DNA of 35,456 bases from Dipylidium caninum (taxonomy: Eukaryota; Platyhelminthes; Cestoda; Cyclophyllidea; Dipylidiidae): positions 1-35,456 of the forward strand of contig QEYB01000213.1 in the NCBI GenBank assembly GCA_017562135.1, read 5' to 3'. Of this stretch, positions 12,901 through 24,825 are shown one piece after another. Both the position numbers and the translations under genes were made by a program. Positions within the stretch are counted from its first letter, which is position 1. The number at the start of each line of letters is the position of its first letter. Below the pieces are notes generated by a model. The model made no database searches, was not told where the DNA came from, and worked only from the letters and a program-made list of their open reading frames with translations.

Positions 12901-13696
12901 AATCAGTCGACCCCCACCTCACCTCCGTGGTCTTGGCAACGGCGGTCCAAGCAGGCGACCCCATTTTGAAGCTTCCCATGCAGTGCTGGCAGCCGCGGGG
13001 CACGCAACCCTCGCCTCTGCGGGCCTGTCTCTCCCGTCCCCGGAGACGGCCAATGGAGCGTTGGTTCACTTGCCGGCCGCCAAAACGGGTAACATCCCCG
13101 ACTGGTCGAAGGTTGGCTGTCTGCGAGGACATCAGCACTGCCAAGGCGGTCCAAATCTTAATCCCTCAGTGCCGAAGTGTCACATGAGCGGCGTGACCAT
13201 CAACAACAACAAAAACAACAACAACACGCCGATGACGACGACGACGACGACAAAAAAACAGCATTCTCATGTGGGGGTGGGGGAGGGGGGTAAACTATGA
13301 ACTGGGGTCTGGAACGCCTGGAGCGCCTGAGAACACGTTGATCACTTGAAGTGGGGTCGAAAGAAGGCGACTTTTGAGGAAACCACCGTTGCGGATGACA
13401 ACACCAGGTAAATCACACGGCTCAGCTAAGCTGACGCTGTCAACCGCAGCGAGAAGAGGAGAATCGGGGCAGTGCCCCGCCTTCCGTGCATCATTCTGCA
13501 TCCAATGTACCCGCGTTGTGAGGACAGGACTTGGAGTAAAATGTAAATTTACCCTGTTTATGGGGGAGTTTGTTGGTGCGATGAACCTCGCGTTGTGTGC
13601 GGCCCCACTGTTGCCTCGGCACGGCATCTATGCGCCAAAAACGGTGCAGTGGGGCGAAAGTGAGCCCCTAGGAGGTCTGTTTATGCCTCCCCGGAC
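9926..13696. other. Single-copy spacer between the inverted arms
   Basis: This 3.77 kb loop has no copy elsewhere in the window. It holds C-rich and G-rich tracts (10863-10890, 11148-11178), a GGCGA pentamer run at about 12770-12793, and ACA/ACG triplet runs at 13200-13258. Several open frames of 100-190 codons exist on both strands, but they overlap one another, are dominated by arginine, proline and serine from the GC-rich composition, and match no family I know. I see no gene here. Confidence 0.6.
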
Positions 13697-13848
13697 TAGC
13701 GGCCGGCCCCCTCACCAACGCGGCCTCGCAGGGGCGAGTGGCCCGGCTTGGCCGGACCGGGCCTCGGCGCCTCCTTCAAGCCACTCGGGGCCTCCGTTCG
13801 CCTCGCTTTACCCCACCAGGCGACGTGGCAGCCGTTCCGTTCACTTCG

Positions 13849-13885
13849 CACACACACACACACACACGCACACACACACACACAC
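13849..13885 (+). repeat. (CA)n microsatellite, right arm
   Basis: Mirror of the (GT)n tract at 9737-9774, with the single interruption preserved and almost the same length. Confidence 0.95.
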
Positions 13886-15559
13886 CGTGTTACCCACGGA
13901 CTGTGCAACCCGCCACGGAGCGCCAGTCATGCGCCACCGCACAAACAGGTGAATGTGGATGGCGCTGAGGTCACTGCGAGTGAGGTCAGCACGCGACCTG
14001 CGATGTTCCTCCTCACATGGCTTCATCGTACCCTCACGCAACCGTGGGAGTGCAAGGAAAGTGAAATGCTTTTGGGCGAGAGCTTTGCAGAAGAGTTTTT
14101 GACGCAACGCTGGTGTGTCGGTCCGTCGCCATGCAACCAACCAGCCTCAGGCACCACGGCAGGCTCGCTGCGGCCCAGACTACCGAAAAAGCGGATTCAC
14201 CGACACTACGTGGTCAAAAATTCGAGTAATTCGAGTGGTGGTCGCAGCACAAATCGAGACGTGGTCGAATGCCCTGGGCGACGGCGCTTTCAAGTCACCG
14301 CAACTTGTCGTCCCTTGATAAAACTAAACACAGCAATCGACACGGCAGACCGAGGTGGTAAACGCAGCTGAATTAGCCGGTGAAAGACCTCGCTTTTGTG
14401 ACGCCGTGAAAGACGTTGGCGGGCGGCGGGGGTGGTCGGGGCGTCTGAATCTGCGGACACCAGCGTCAGTGCCTGGGCTCTCCTCTGCGGAGAGTTTAGA
14501 GACGAGCCAAAGACCGCGACAGCTGCGCGGTCCGACGGACATTTGGCGTGGCAGCATCGGTGTCCGGTGGTCTGCACACCGAACACCATGTCGAGTGCGC
14601 GTCGAGCGGCATCGCGGAGGCCGCAAGCGGACAGTCGACGGACCCGAGTGGTCGCACGCACAGCGGGCGGACGGACGGACGGACGAGCGTCGAGACGGCG
14701 CACGAGCGAACAGTCGCGAGGATGTCGCATCTGCGCGGTCTGCACGTCCTGCACGGCCCAAATAGCCGCGGCATCCGCGATATCAACTACACCCGTCTGG
14801 CCGCCGCCCGCTCCCCCGCACTCGCACCCTCCCCGGTCCCACAACACCGTGGCAGGAAACAGCTGCACACACCACAGCCCGCCACAGCACACACAGCACA
14901 ACACAACACACCACACCACACCACACCACAAGGCACGGAAGACGAGGGTGCAGCTGAAATTCCCTCCACGCGACGAGTTCTCCCCCTTTCCGTGTGCTAC
15001 GAGAACAGCCACAGGTCGTCTGCCATCTTTCCACAATCCTCACTGCCACAAGCGTGTTGACAACCCACTTTCCCAAGTCCAAATTGTCAACGCATAGAGG
15101 AGGCGAGGTGGCGGATCACAAGTACACTCTGATTCGGGGTAGACGTGAGGGTTTTGCACAGTGAAGAATGCTGCCGACGATTGTGGGGATCCATCGAATG
15201 CTGCGGCTGCCACTGTCATCGCGGCTGCTCTGCTGGTCCAACTGCCATGGCAGACGATCGCCGTAGAAGGATGAATAAGCAGATCTCGGAGGCACGGAAA
15301 CTCTCTCCCCCTCCCCGTACTCTTCGACGAAGCAGGCGAGGCTGGCAGGAGCGAACAGCCTGACACGAACGCAGCTGACACTTGTCATCTGTCCGCTGCA
15401 GACACCGCGTGGACCGGTGCCCTTCCGTGTGCCAGGCCTCAGTCGGACGACTTGCCTGCGTGAAGTGACCGGCCGGTGGTCGTAATGGTGGTGACGGTGA
15501 CCAGACGCTTTCGAGAGAGGCTCCTTCTGTGCGACGACATGGTGAAAGGAGCTGCACTC

Positions 15560-16080
15560 GACCACAGCCATTGGTAGCATTTCGCCATCCAGCTGCAGCA
15601 AAGAGGACAGCAGACTGTGCATCCGCAGAAGAAATAATATCAAACAAGGAAGCATAACACTGTGCCTGCCTTCCAACTCACCCTGCACCAACAGGCGACA
15701 CGCTCGGAGACGACTTCTTTCATGACAACTCTTTCCCGTGTCCCATTGTGGGGGGCTTCAAAGACCTCTCCGAAGCCGACTGTCCCTGCCTGAGAGTGCA
15801 ACGTGTAGGTGCGATCGAAGAGAGCCGGGTGCCCTGTCACACGGAGCGCTGCAGTCGCCCAATCATAAGGACGCTCACGGAGAGACGAGTGGGCGGTGTG
15901 GCCACGAGAGAGCAACACTTACTAGTGCCGAGCTCCTCCGAAGTCCTCTCCAGGCAACGCACGCGTGGCCTGAGTTTACGGTCCTCCGGGACGTGGTTTT
16001 CATCCTTCTTCGGTGATAGTCTGACATCGCGGTTGGACCACGGGAGCAACACCTCGACGCGATCAGAAAAATCATTCTTC
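15560..16080 (-). pseudogene. Truncated PIM-kinase 5' end inside the right arm
   Basis: This is the inverted counterpart of 7541-8058. The kinase exon is at 15682-15848 on the minus strand, with the intron at 15593-15681 bounded by GTGAGT and CTGCAG. The glycine-rich loop and catalytic-lysine residues match those of the left arm. It stops at the same point, just before the helix-C glutamate region of a PIM kinase. Two copies sharing the same breakpoints show that the truncation came before the inverted duplication. Confidence 0.8.
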
Positions 16081-17858
16081 ACATGTGGCTTCCGGTCATG
16101 AAGCTTTCTTCCCCACCCAGTCTTAAAGGCCGCCGCCACTCAGCGACATGCTGCGCGGAGGGGGTGATGCCTGTCCGCCCTACACCACCCCACCCGGCCT
16201 CCGACGCCTCTCCCAGTGGGGAGGCATGTCGCTGCTGCTGCTGCTGCTGCTGCTGGTGCCGCTGATTCTGGTGCTGTTGCGGCTGCTGTCGCTGCTGGGG
16301 AGTGGAGGCGAACGAGGATGCCTGCAAGGCGTCTCACAGGGCAAGCGACCATTGCGCCAAGAAGACGGCGTTCCCAGGGCGAACACTCTGCACGCCTGTG
16401 CGTCGATTACGCCAAGACGCCGCAGCAGCAGGAAGCTGAGAAGGAAACTTCTCGCAACCTCGTCACCCTCCTCGCCACCCTCCTCGCGCGTGGACGACAA
16501 GAGGGGAGGATTTGCAGCAGCCTCTCCATCCCCTCGACGGCCTCGACAGTCTGAGGCGGAGCAGAACACGACCACGCAGCCTCCACCCCCAAGCGGCCCC
16601 ATTTGGCTGCCACTTCCATCGATCTTTCGGCCAATAAATCAATAAGAACTGGCACCCGCCACGCGAGCCAACGTCGTGTGCGCGCGTGCGTGTGCTGCCA
16701 ACGTCTTCCACGCCTTAAAATCAATCAATGGAGAAATCGATAGTGTGAATCGGGGTTAGCAAATGGGGCATGTTGGAGGGAAGATGTCGCCTCCCCCGCC
16801 GCCTCACCTGGCAGTGCGGCTTGGTGGAGGAGGCTGCGTCGAAGGCGGCGGCGGCGGCGGCGGCGGCGCTGGCGTCGGAGAAGTCGTTGGCCACGGTGGC
16901 AGCGGCTACCCGGACGAGGTGTCACGCGTCTTGGGGAGACTTTGTCTGCATCAGAGAAAGTTTGCCCCAACACACACGCAGATGGTCTGCCGCCTTCTCC
17001 GTCTCCTCTCGCTGGCGCCGCCTCCCTCCTGTCGCCCAATCCACTGCAGCGGAGACCACGTCGAGCGCTCGCGGCCATGCGTGCTGTCATTTTGGGCGCC
17101 ACTGCAGCGCACTTTGGCTGAACGCAGGTGCAGCGTTGATGTGTCCACTTTTCGACCGGTCTGCAGGAGGAGAAGTCACCTCATCAGACACCAAGCAAAT
17201 GAGGTGAGGTGAGGTGAGGTGAGGTGAGGAAGAGAGAAGTGATCGGCGCCGAGGCCGGGAATAACTCCCATGGCCGAGTGGTCATCAAGGAGGAGGCTTC
17301 GGAGTGGTGAGAACTCAGCTCGCCTAATTGAGGGGACTCAGAGACACCAAGTGGCATTGGCAAACGCCCGCTGGTTGGTTTGCCAGCGGTTGTTGCCCGC
17401 CGGCTTCGTGGCACTGGGACAGGGGCAGGGCAGGGACAGGCAGGCTGTGCAATCGAAATGTCCCTTCCCTCGCTGCACAATGAGCCACTGAGGCCGGCGA
17501 GCAGAAAGAGGAAAAACGTGCCACCTACACGCAGTATGGTGAAATGCTCTCGCTTGGCCCCTTGAAACGCCACTCCGCAGCACCACACTCAGCCCCCGAG
17601 TGAAAGACTCCGCCTTCTCCACGCATGACAGCAGGTGATTGAGTGGAGCTCTCGTGAGTCTCCTCCTCCTCCTCCTCCTCCACCTCCTCCCCTCCCCCTC
17701 CTCCTTCCGCCCTGCGCATTCCGTCTCCCGTCTCCCGTCTTCCGACCTCCGCCTTGCAGTAACCCACGTGCTGCACTGGGCTCCCGGTGAACAGACTGCC
17801 CACGGGCAATTGGCCTTCCCATCGCCGCCTGAAGGTGAGGCGAGAGAAGAAGAATTAC

Positions 17859-18290
17859 GAGGTGCCATTGATGAAAAACACCTCTACTCTTGTTGCTAAG
17901 ACTTCCAAGTCAAAAGGTGGGTTAAAGCCTTTGAAGCTTTAGCGCCGAAAAGGCGTATCGCCCTGTCAAGTGCTAACTGATGCTTATAATGCGAACAACA
18001 ACAATGACAACATGACAAGACGAATGGACTTGCGGAAAGAGCAGTTTCCTCCACGCCAATAGGCATGATGGCTTCCATCAAAATTGACGACAGCGGTTTT
18101 CGTGGCCGAAACTGAACCTGGTAGAGGCGGAGCAGGAGGGAAATGGTCGTACTGATTGTCGAGCTCGGAGCGCGCCGGTGTTCAGTCCACGTGTGCAGCC
18201 GAGGAAGCACGAGGCCTCGAGGCCTCGAGGCCTCCAGTCCTGCAGGCCTGCAGACCTCCTCCACCTCACTGCATCCTCCCCTCGAAGCAG
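17859..18290 (+). repeat. Nested inverted repeat, left arm (432 bp)
   Basis: This begins at GAGGTGCCATTGATG and ends at CTCGAAGCAG. It is nearly identical to the reverse complement of 19244-19676. Internal landmarks are the GCGCCGAAAAGGCG tract and the GGCCTCGA tandem repeat near 18210. With its partner it bounds a 1.8 kb unit whose long terminal inverted repeats and non-coding interior resemble Mutator-like or foldback non-autonomous elements. I could not find a convincing 8-11 bp target-site duplication: the flanks are AGAATTAC on the left and GATGTAATA on the right. Confidence 0.85.
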
Positions 18291-18323
18291 CGCACGTCGC
18301 GCACGTCGCGCACGTCGCGCACG
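18291..18323 (+). repeat. 9-bp tandem repeat (CGCACGTCG)
   Basis: Between three and four units directly inside the nested left arm of M. The equivalent site in M' (about 3341-3370) is degraded. Confidence 0.8.
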
Positions 18324-19243
18324 GAGTACACGAAGCACCGGAAGCACTCGAAGGACCTTGTGCTGTGCTGGTCGGGCAACGCAGTTAAAGAAGCACTCAG
18401 CACTAAGTCGGTCGTCCAGCCTCTCACCGAGAGTGAGTTCTTTCCTCAAATCCATACAACTTCTTCGGACAGTTTTTTGCCTGCGAGGTTGTGCGACTGC
18501 CTGAGGTGGATGCCACCGCGGCGAGAGCCGATTTAGTATGACGAACCAGCACGTTGGCAAGTGGATTTCAGTTAGAATTTGCAGAAAAAAAATTTCAAAT
18601 TATTCGATAAACACAGGCGAGGCTGGTGAGCCGTTGCCTTATCCCTGGGGCAAGTGAGCCTTTGGCGCCTCTGGGCCGCGGCAGTTTGCCGCCTCAAATG
18701 CACAAAACCTCTCCGCACAGCTGTTTTACTCGTTTGCTGATGCGACTCCCGTGGCCACCTGCCTGATTGGGGTGTCCGAGGGAGGTGCGCAAGCCTCACT
18801 GGCAGGCCGGCGACCCGCCCGAGCGCCACTCGTCTCCACGGCCACGGAGGCCACTTCTCCCTCCACTTCGTTTGGGCACACACATGTTTGGCTTGTCTGC
18901 GGGTTGGCGCAGAAGCGTCTCCTTCTCCTCACGTCCGCACGGCATTTGACCGCGTCGCCTCGTCACAGTTGGTGCTGTAGGGTGTTGGAGAAAAGTCCTC
19001 AACGGTGACCAGACAGGCGAGGTGGCCGATTTTCCTCTCTTGCGGTGAGTGTTCTTGCCCCCAAAGCATTATCGGCTGCCTGCCACACTGTCAGGCTACT
19101 CGCCCCCCCCACCCCCACCCTCCATTTCACACATTTAGGACTCTTTGGCAGAAGAGGGAGGTGCTGCAAGCAATCAAGCCCGGGTTACTGGGTGCTTTTG
19201 AGCAATAGCCAGAAGCCGCCTCTGAGACAGGGCAGACCGCTCT

Positions 19244-19676
19244 CTGTTTCAAGGGAATGATGCAGTGGGGTGGGGGAGGTCTGCAGGCCTGCAGGACTGG
19301 AGGCCTCGAGGCCTCGAGGCCTCGTGCTTTCTCGGCTGCACACGTGGACTGAACACCGGCGCGCTCCGAGCTCGACAATCAGTACGACCATTTCCCTCCT
19401 GCTCCGCCTCTACCAGGTTCAGTTTCGGCCACGAAAACCGCTGTCGTCAATTTTGATGGAAGCCATCATGCCTATTGGCGTGGAGGAAACTGCTCTTTCC
19501 GCAAGTCCATTCGTCTTGTCATGTTGTCATTGTTGTTGTTCGCATTATAAGCATCAGTTAGCACTTGACAGGGCGATACGCCTTTTCGGCGCTTAAAGCT
19601 TCAAAGGCTTTAACCCACCGTTTGACTTGGAAGTCTTAGCAACAAGAGTAGAGGTGTTTTTCATCAATGGCACCTC
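19244..19676 (-). repeat. Nested inverted repeat, right arm (433 bp)
   Basis: This is the reverse complement of 17859-18290, differing by a few substitutions and single-base indels. The loop between the arms (18291-19243) carries no recognisable gene. The same pair exists in the left copy of the large repeat. Confidence 0.85.
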
Positions 19677-20704
19677 GATGTAATACGGCATCATTGTCTT
19701 CTGTCAAATCGGGCGAGCGTCGTGCTTTGCTGTCCTGGCGTGACTGGATTCCCGAAGAGACCAATTGCCTCCCAAGTCTAACGCTGTCGCAGCCGGGGCC
19801 CCGAGGCGTTTTGTGTCGTCGCTTCTGTCATGCACAAACTCTTTCTTGCCTATCGATTGGAGTGGAAAAAAAGTCGATAGGCAAATATCGATTGGTGAGA
19901 ACAGTTTAGTGTGAGTCATCCAGGCAGGGAGGCGAGTGCCTTTCTCACAGACCGGGCATGCGCATGCCTGGCGGTCCTGTCGAGCAGCTCGCCGGCGAGT
20001 TGGCAGTTGGTGAGGCGGAGAGAGGAGACGGAGCCGGAGGCGGTGAAACGCCTCTGAACTCCCGAGATGGCACTCCTTTCTTCCTTCCAACCTACCTTCA
20101 TAGACTGAGTGGATTTAGTCTGGTGACTTTGCCATCTCGTCGTATGCGGACTGCTTTGATCCGCAGGACACAAGTCGTCGTCGGGTGGGTTGGCCAACAA
20201 ACGGATAGCGGGGGCGTATTCGCCTCGGTGCATCCTCCTGCGTCCGTTAGAATTAATGCATTTCGTTACTTGAGTAGAGTAAGGGCACGTAGTGAAGAGC
20301 CTTCTATGGTTTGACATGCGCTTCGAAAAACCAAGTTAACGTTTAGTCGTAGTGAAATCAGTTCCGCAGCACAATTGACGAGGGCATCTCATTGCAAGAC
20401 CTGTCAAGATGGCGACATGCACCGCGACGACTCGGGACGTGAAGTGGAGACGCTGATTGGGGCGCGAGGCGGAGGCGGAGGCGGAGGCCGGCCGGTGACG
20501 AAGTAGGTGAGGCACTGGGTGATCTGATGTCTTGGAGCCGACGGAGGCAGCTGAGGGGGCGCAGTGCCACTGCCATTGCCAATTGTCTAGTCTACATGTC
20601 TCGCCTATGGACGCAATAAAACGTTACCCCTCCGCCCGCCTCACATTGATGCAGGCAAATTTGTAGCCGTTTTCGTCAACCACGACGACTGTGTCTAATA
20701 AAAG

Positions 20705-21785
20705 TGTGACAACAACCGCTGGCAAACCAACCAGCGGGCGTTTGCCAATGCCACTTGGTGTCTCTGAGTCCCCTCAATTAGGCGAGCTGAGTTCTCACCA
20801 CTCCGAAGCCTCCTCCTTGATGACCACTCGGCCATGGAGTTATTCCCGGCCTCGGCGCCGATCACTTCTCTCTTCCTCACCTCACCTCACCTCACCTCAC
20901 CTCATTTGCTTGGTGTCTGATGAGGTGACTTCTCCTCCTGCAGACCGGTCGAAAGTGGACACATCAACGCTGCACCTGCGTTCAGCCAAAGTGCGCTGCA
21001 GTGGCGCCCAAAATGACAGCACGCATGGCCGCGAGCGCTCGACGTGGTCTCCGCTGCAGTGGATTGGGCGACAGGAGGGAGGCGGCGCCAGCGAGAGGAG
21101 ACGGAGAAGGCGGCAGACCATCTGCGTGTGTGTTGGGGCAAACTTTCTCTGATGCAGACAAAGTCTCCCAAGACGCGTGACACCTCGTCCGGGTAGCCGC
21201 TGCCACCGTGGCCAACGACTTCTCCGACGCCAGCGCCGCCGCCGCCGCCGCCGCCGCCTTCGACGCAGCCTCCTCCACCAAGCCGCACTGCCAGGTGAGG
21301 CGGCGGGGGAGGCGACATCTTCCCTCCAACATGCCCCATTTGCTAACCCGATTCACACTATCGATTTCTCCATTGATTGATTTTAAGGCGTGGAAGACGT
21401 TGGCAGCACACGCACGCGCGCACACGACGTTGGCTCGCGTGGCGGGTGCCAGTTCTTATTGATTTATTGCCGAAAGATCGATGGAAGTGGCAGCCAAATG
21501 GGGCCGCTTGGGGGTGGAGGCTGCGTGGTCGTGTTCTGCTCCGCCTCAGACTGTCGAGGCCGTCGAGGGGATGGAGAGGCTGCTGCAAATCCTCCCTCTT
21601 GTCGTCCACGCGCGAGGAGGGTGACGAGGTTGCGAGAAGTTTCCTTCTCAGCTTCCTGCTGCTGCGGCGTCTTGGCGTAATCGACGCACAGGCGTGCAGA
21701 GTGTTCGCCCTGGGAACGCCGTCTTCTTGGCGCAATGGTCGCTTGCCCTGTGAGACGCCTTGCAGGCATCCTCGTTCGCCTCCAC
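20705..21785 (+). repeat. Third, truncated copy of the arm's outer 1.1 kb
   Basis: This is colinear with 6212-7312 and ends abruptly after TCGTTCGCCTCCAC. Beyond that the left arm continues into the CAG-rich tract, while this copy enters single-copy sequence. Relative to 6212-7312 it lacks about 15 bp in the GAGGAGGGTGGC tract near 21615, and it agrees with the inverted arm at several small indels. With 13697-17397 it forms inverted flanks around segment M. Confidence 0.85.
20875..20904 (+). repeat. (CTCAC)n pentamer tract
   Basis: Related tracts occur at about 6388-6417 and, inverted, at 17203-17228, always at the same place in the arm. Copy number varies between the three arms. Confidence 0.85.
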
Positions 21786-24700
21786 GAACGGCGACTTGCC
21801 GCGGGTTGGAGAGGTGATTGCGCAACACACCGACGCCTCATTCGGCCACTTTCAGCCCGGCCTGCTCCGAGTCAAGACGCGGCCTCGTCGCTCCAGTGAA
21901 TCACGCTAAGCGCCTATTAAGGCTTCAAGTGCATCCTCCACTCCGCCTCCCTTGCGCGCGTGGCCAAATGTGGCTCTGCCATTATGGCGACCGGGCGTAG
22001 CAGCTGCGTTTGTGTGCTTAACAGGAAAGGCCGCTGTGGAACGAAACAGCGCGGTCTCTGGTCCATCGTCATTACCGCGCGCGGGCGTCCTCTTCTCTTC
22101 CGTCGAGCGCACAGGACGAGAAGCTATTTCAACCGCCCCGGTGAGATGTTTGTACTCGCCAGCGTTCACGACCACCGCCTCATCGTCCCTCGCTCCTTCG
22201 TTCACCGCCGGACACCGTCGCCTTCCTAGCCTCACTGGTTTATTTCATAGGGGTTTTTGATGGCGCCTTTCATTGCCTCTCTTGTCCCCTGTCCACAGCT
22301 TTGGAGGATGAAACGGAAGGTGTACAGTTAGAGGAGCCTGTTAACTGACCGAAGCGGTGCCCTAATTGGCCACTTCGTGGTAATAACGCTCTGAAGGAGT
22401 TAGCACTCCCGCCCCACTAATTGTCCGGCTGCCGACGAGGAGAGGTTGTCTGCTGCGACTGTGTTCTGAAGCTGGAAGCGCCGCCTCGGCTACTCCGCAG
22501 CCCGTGGATGAAACCCCGGCCCTGCAGAGAGCCTGGAGGCCGAGGATGGCCACGACCCGAGTCTCGGCAGTCATGACGAGCCGCCAATGAACCGGATTGC
22601 GGCCTGGCTCGACCCCTCTCCGAGAGGCCTGCCATGAGCGGTCGACAAGGCTGGGCAGCACTTGCACACGAGGGTCTGTGCGTGTGGAGTCGCGTGAAAA
22701 CCTCTCGGCCATTTGTGCATTCAACAGCGCCGCCTTCGCTCCTCTGCAACGCTCATAGTCAACCCCGATTAAGACATCAGGTAATAAGGTGTGGCCTGAT
22801 GCAGTTTAGGCTTCGTGTATGGTGGGCGTGCGTCTCTTCCTCCGTTCCTTGCTCGCTCGCTCTCGCCGTCTCCGCAAGTGTGTGTCTGTGTGTGAATGTG
22901 TGTGTGTGTTTACATAAACAAGTGATGTGATAGATGAATTTATTCGTAAATTTCCTATCGACCACTAGTGCTTTTTTTTACCCTCCTACCGTAAATTGCG
23001 ACTGCATATGCAAAAACAAAATATCCTCAGGTGATGTCGACCTGCCAAAGTCATCGGCAACTCCGCCAGCCACTTAACCGGACGGCTGAGGCGAGTATGT
23101 CGTTAACGCAACTCGGTGCAGCACTCGCCGAGCGTTAGAGCCTCCTCCCCGGGTCGGACCGCGGTCCTCGGCTTTAGAGGCGCGGTTCGCAGTCCGGCTC
23201 GTCCAATGCTGCCTGCGCCTCCCGCAGACGTCACCTTCGGCCTTGCGTTTGCGAACTCGTGCCACAGGCGATTACATCTTTCCTCTGGCAATTAACCTTC
23301 CTTAGATGTACAAATCGCTAAAAGTAATTCAGGCTTTTTCCATCTCCCTCAATTGCAGCCCTGTTGACTGCACATGTAGGGCGTTGGTTTCTCTCTTCCG
23401 AGTGGAAGGACGTCGTGGTAACCATCGCCTTGTCACCGCTCTCCGCCCAGCACAACGCCTCGCACGGTGCCGTGAATAAAAAGCACACTTGACAAGTGCA
23501 GCAGGGAATGTCGTCGGGGCATTTGATTGATACCGAATAAGTCACGGCGTGCGGACGGTGCACTTGCCCCACCGCTTCCGCCCCTGTAGGCACCTCGCGG
23601 TATGAGAAATCGCGGGATTAGCATTTTGACGCAAGACTCGTGTCGAAGAAGCCTCAGTCGAAGATGTCTCGCGGACATACCTCGCACTCCCCCGGATTGA
23701 CAAGTCACCGGCACTGCCGCTTTGCTCTCCATTAGCCACACCAAACTGTACGAGGAGTGTAGTATGACACTCGGGCAAGTGACGAGGCAGCAAAAGGACT
23801 TTTGTCGAATTTCCCCACTCCATAGCACTTGAGGTGCAATTCCGACTTACACGTATTAACAAGAGGCAGCCGAGTGGTACGTGTTTTGCCCTCAAGGGTA
23901 GATTATTCGCCTGTGGTGTAGGGAAAGGGGGCTGAGCCGCCTTCCTCCCTCCCTCTTCCCCGCGCCTTGTTGGGGTTTGAGTTGGTCATTAAAATGCCGC
24001 TGGTGACCACGCAGCCGCTTCCCGAGCATTTCCTTTCAACTCCACACGCGCAGGCACTTCTCTGTGCATATGGCACGTACGCGGATGTTTCCCTCGTCCC
24101 GCCTCCGCGGCGGGTTTTCCGTGGCACACCGAAGACTTCACGACCGATTTTGTAAGGGAAAACAGAAAGTGTAGGCGAGAGGACGTGTATTCCCCACAGT
24201 CAAGTGGTTTTGCAGTCGAATGGGCCTTCTGAGGGGAAGAGTTCCGGACGGGACCGACGCAGACGATCTGCGCCCTGTCAGACCCGAGTCATATAGGCTG
24301 CCCCACCTATTGGAAGATGGTTAATCGGAGCCCTCTTGAATAGAAATGAAGCTTCTCATCTAGGAGATAGCCAATTTCTAGGCTAAGGCTAGCCTTTCCA
24401 CCGTTCCCTCGGTCCCCGCCCTCTCCTCGCCTTCCCCCGCCGATTCACGGCTCTCCATGTGCCCGAGGTAGCGAGGGAGCCGAGGGACGAGGGCAGGAAC
24501 AGGCGTCCGGCCTCGGATGTGAATGACTAAAAGTCTTGGCCAACACACGAAATGCCACCTTTTCGATAGACGAAGACATACACATAAACGGACACACGCA
24601 CTCTGAGGTGATATTCTTGCCCATTCGGTCGGCTGGGGGGAGGAAGGGGGCGGTTGGGGGACGATGATTAGGCGGTGACTGTGGCCAGAACGGACTTGGC

Positions 24701-24824
24701 ACTACTTGGCGGATCGCCTGGTGTAAAAGCCTTCTCCGCGCAGACCTTTCGGCCATTTCACTTGAGCCTCTGTCGTTAGGCTGCGGAGCGCGGAGCCTCC
24801 TGGCTGGTTGTCGACCAGTTTTTG
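21786..24824. other. Gene-poor single-copy region
   Basis: No supported gene. There is a (TG)n-rich stretch at about 22877-22912. Minus-strand frames at 23318-23593 and 23542-23895 are open for 91 and 117 codons, the first being cysteine-rich around residues 28-52, but they overlap in different frames and match no family I recognise. Tandem GCCT/CTCG-rich sequence lies near 24400-24490. Confidence 0.5.
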
Positions 24825-24825
24825 T

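Larger units (their letters stand above)
13697..17397 (-). repeat. Right arm of the 3.7 kb inverted repeat
   Basis: This is the reverse complement of 6212-9925, colinear throughout. The inner end begins at GGCCGGCCCCCTCACC and the outer end is the CCAGCGGTTGTT tract. The two arms share a centre near 11.81 kb. The mirrored (CA)n, CACAC-rich minisatellite and (GCT)n tracts differ in repeat number from the left arm, so this is not an exact mirror copy. The arm merges without a visible boundary signal into segment M at 17398. Confidence 0.9.
17398..20704 (+). repeat. Segment M: non-coding loop between inverted arms
   Basis: This 3.3 kb segment is flanked on both sides by inverted copies of the arm and is repeated, with many indels, at about 2270-6211. 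It contains a nested inverted pair (17859-18290 and 19244-19676), (CTC)n-rich sequence near 17660, a 9-bp tandem repeat at 18291-18323, and GC-rich stretches. I find no conserved protein in any frame. It could be the body of a non-autonomous foldback-type element, but no terminal or target-site signature proves that. Confidence 0.6.
15490..21785 (+). repeat. Right copy of the large direct repeat
   Basis: This is the counterpart of 1-7312. It consists of the outer part of the right inverted arm (15490-17397), segment M (17398-20704) and a truncated direct copy of the left arm's start (20705-21785). Where the kinase gene at 27.5-28.0 kb gives a third sequence for comparison, this copy is closer to the gene than the left copy is. 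Homology stops sharply at 21785, after the shared TCGTTCGCCTCCAC. No target-site duplication is evident at that edge. Confidence 0.85.

Noticed and set aside
13200..13258. Triplet-repeat run considered as a CRISPR-like or satellite array
   Set aside because: These are simple ACA and ACG runs without conserved spacer-repeat alternation; no array of any kind is present in the window.
9926..13696. Spacer considered as the coding body of a transposon with the 3.7 kb arms as termini
   Set aside because: No transposase, reverse transcriptase, integrase or helicase motif in any frame, and no target-site duplication is visible.
14290..15036. 248-codon minus-strand ORF, the longest in the window
   Set aside because: It lies in the inverted arm, and the equivalent frame in the other arm is broken by small indels. 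It includes a Cys/Val run from the TGTGG minisatellite and has no domain.
23318..23593. Cysteine-rich minus-strand ORF resembling a small secreted protein
   Set aside because: The cysteines are clustered without a known spacing, there is no signal peptide after the first Met, and an overlapping frame is equally open.
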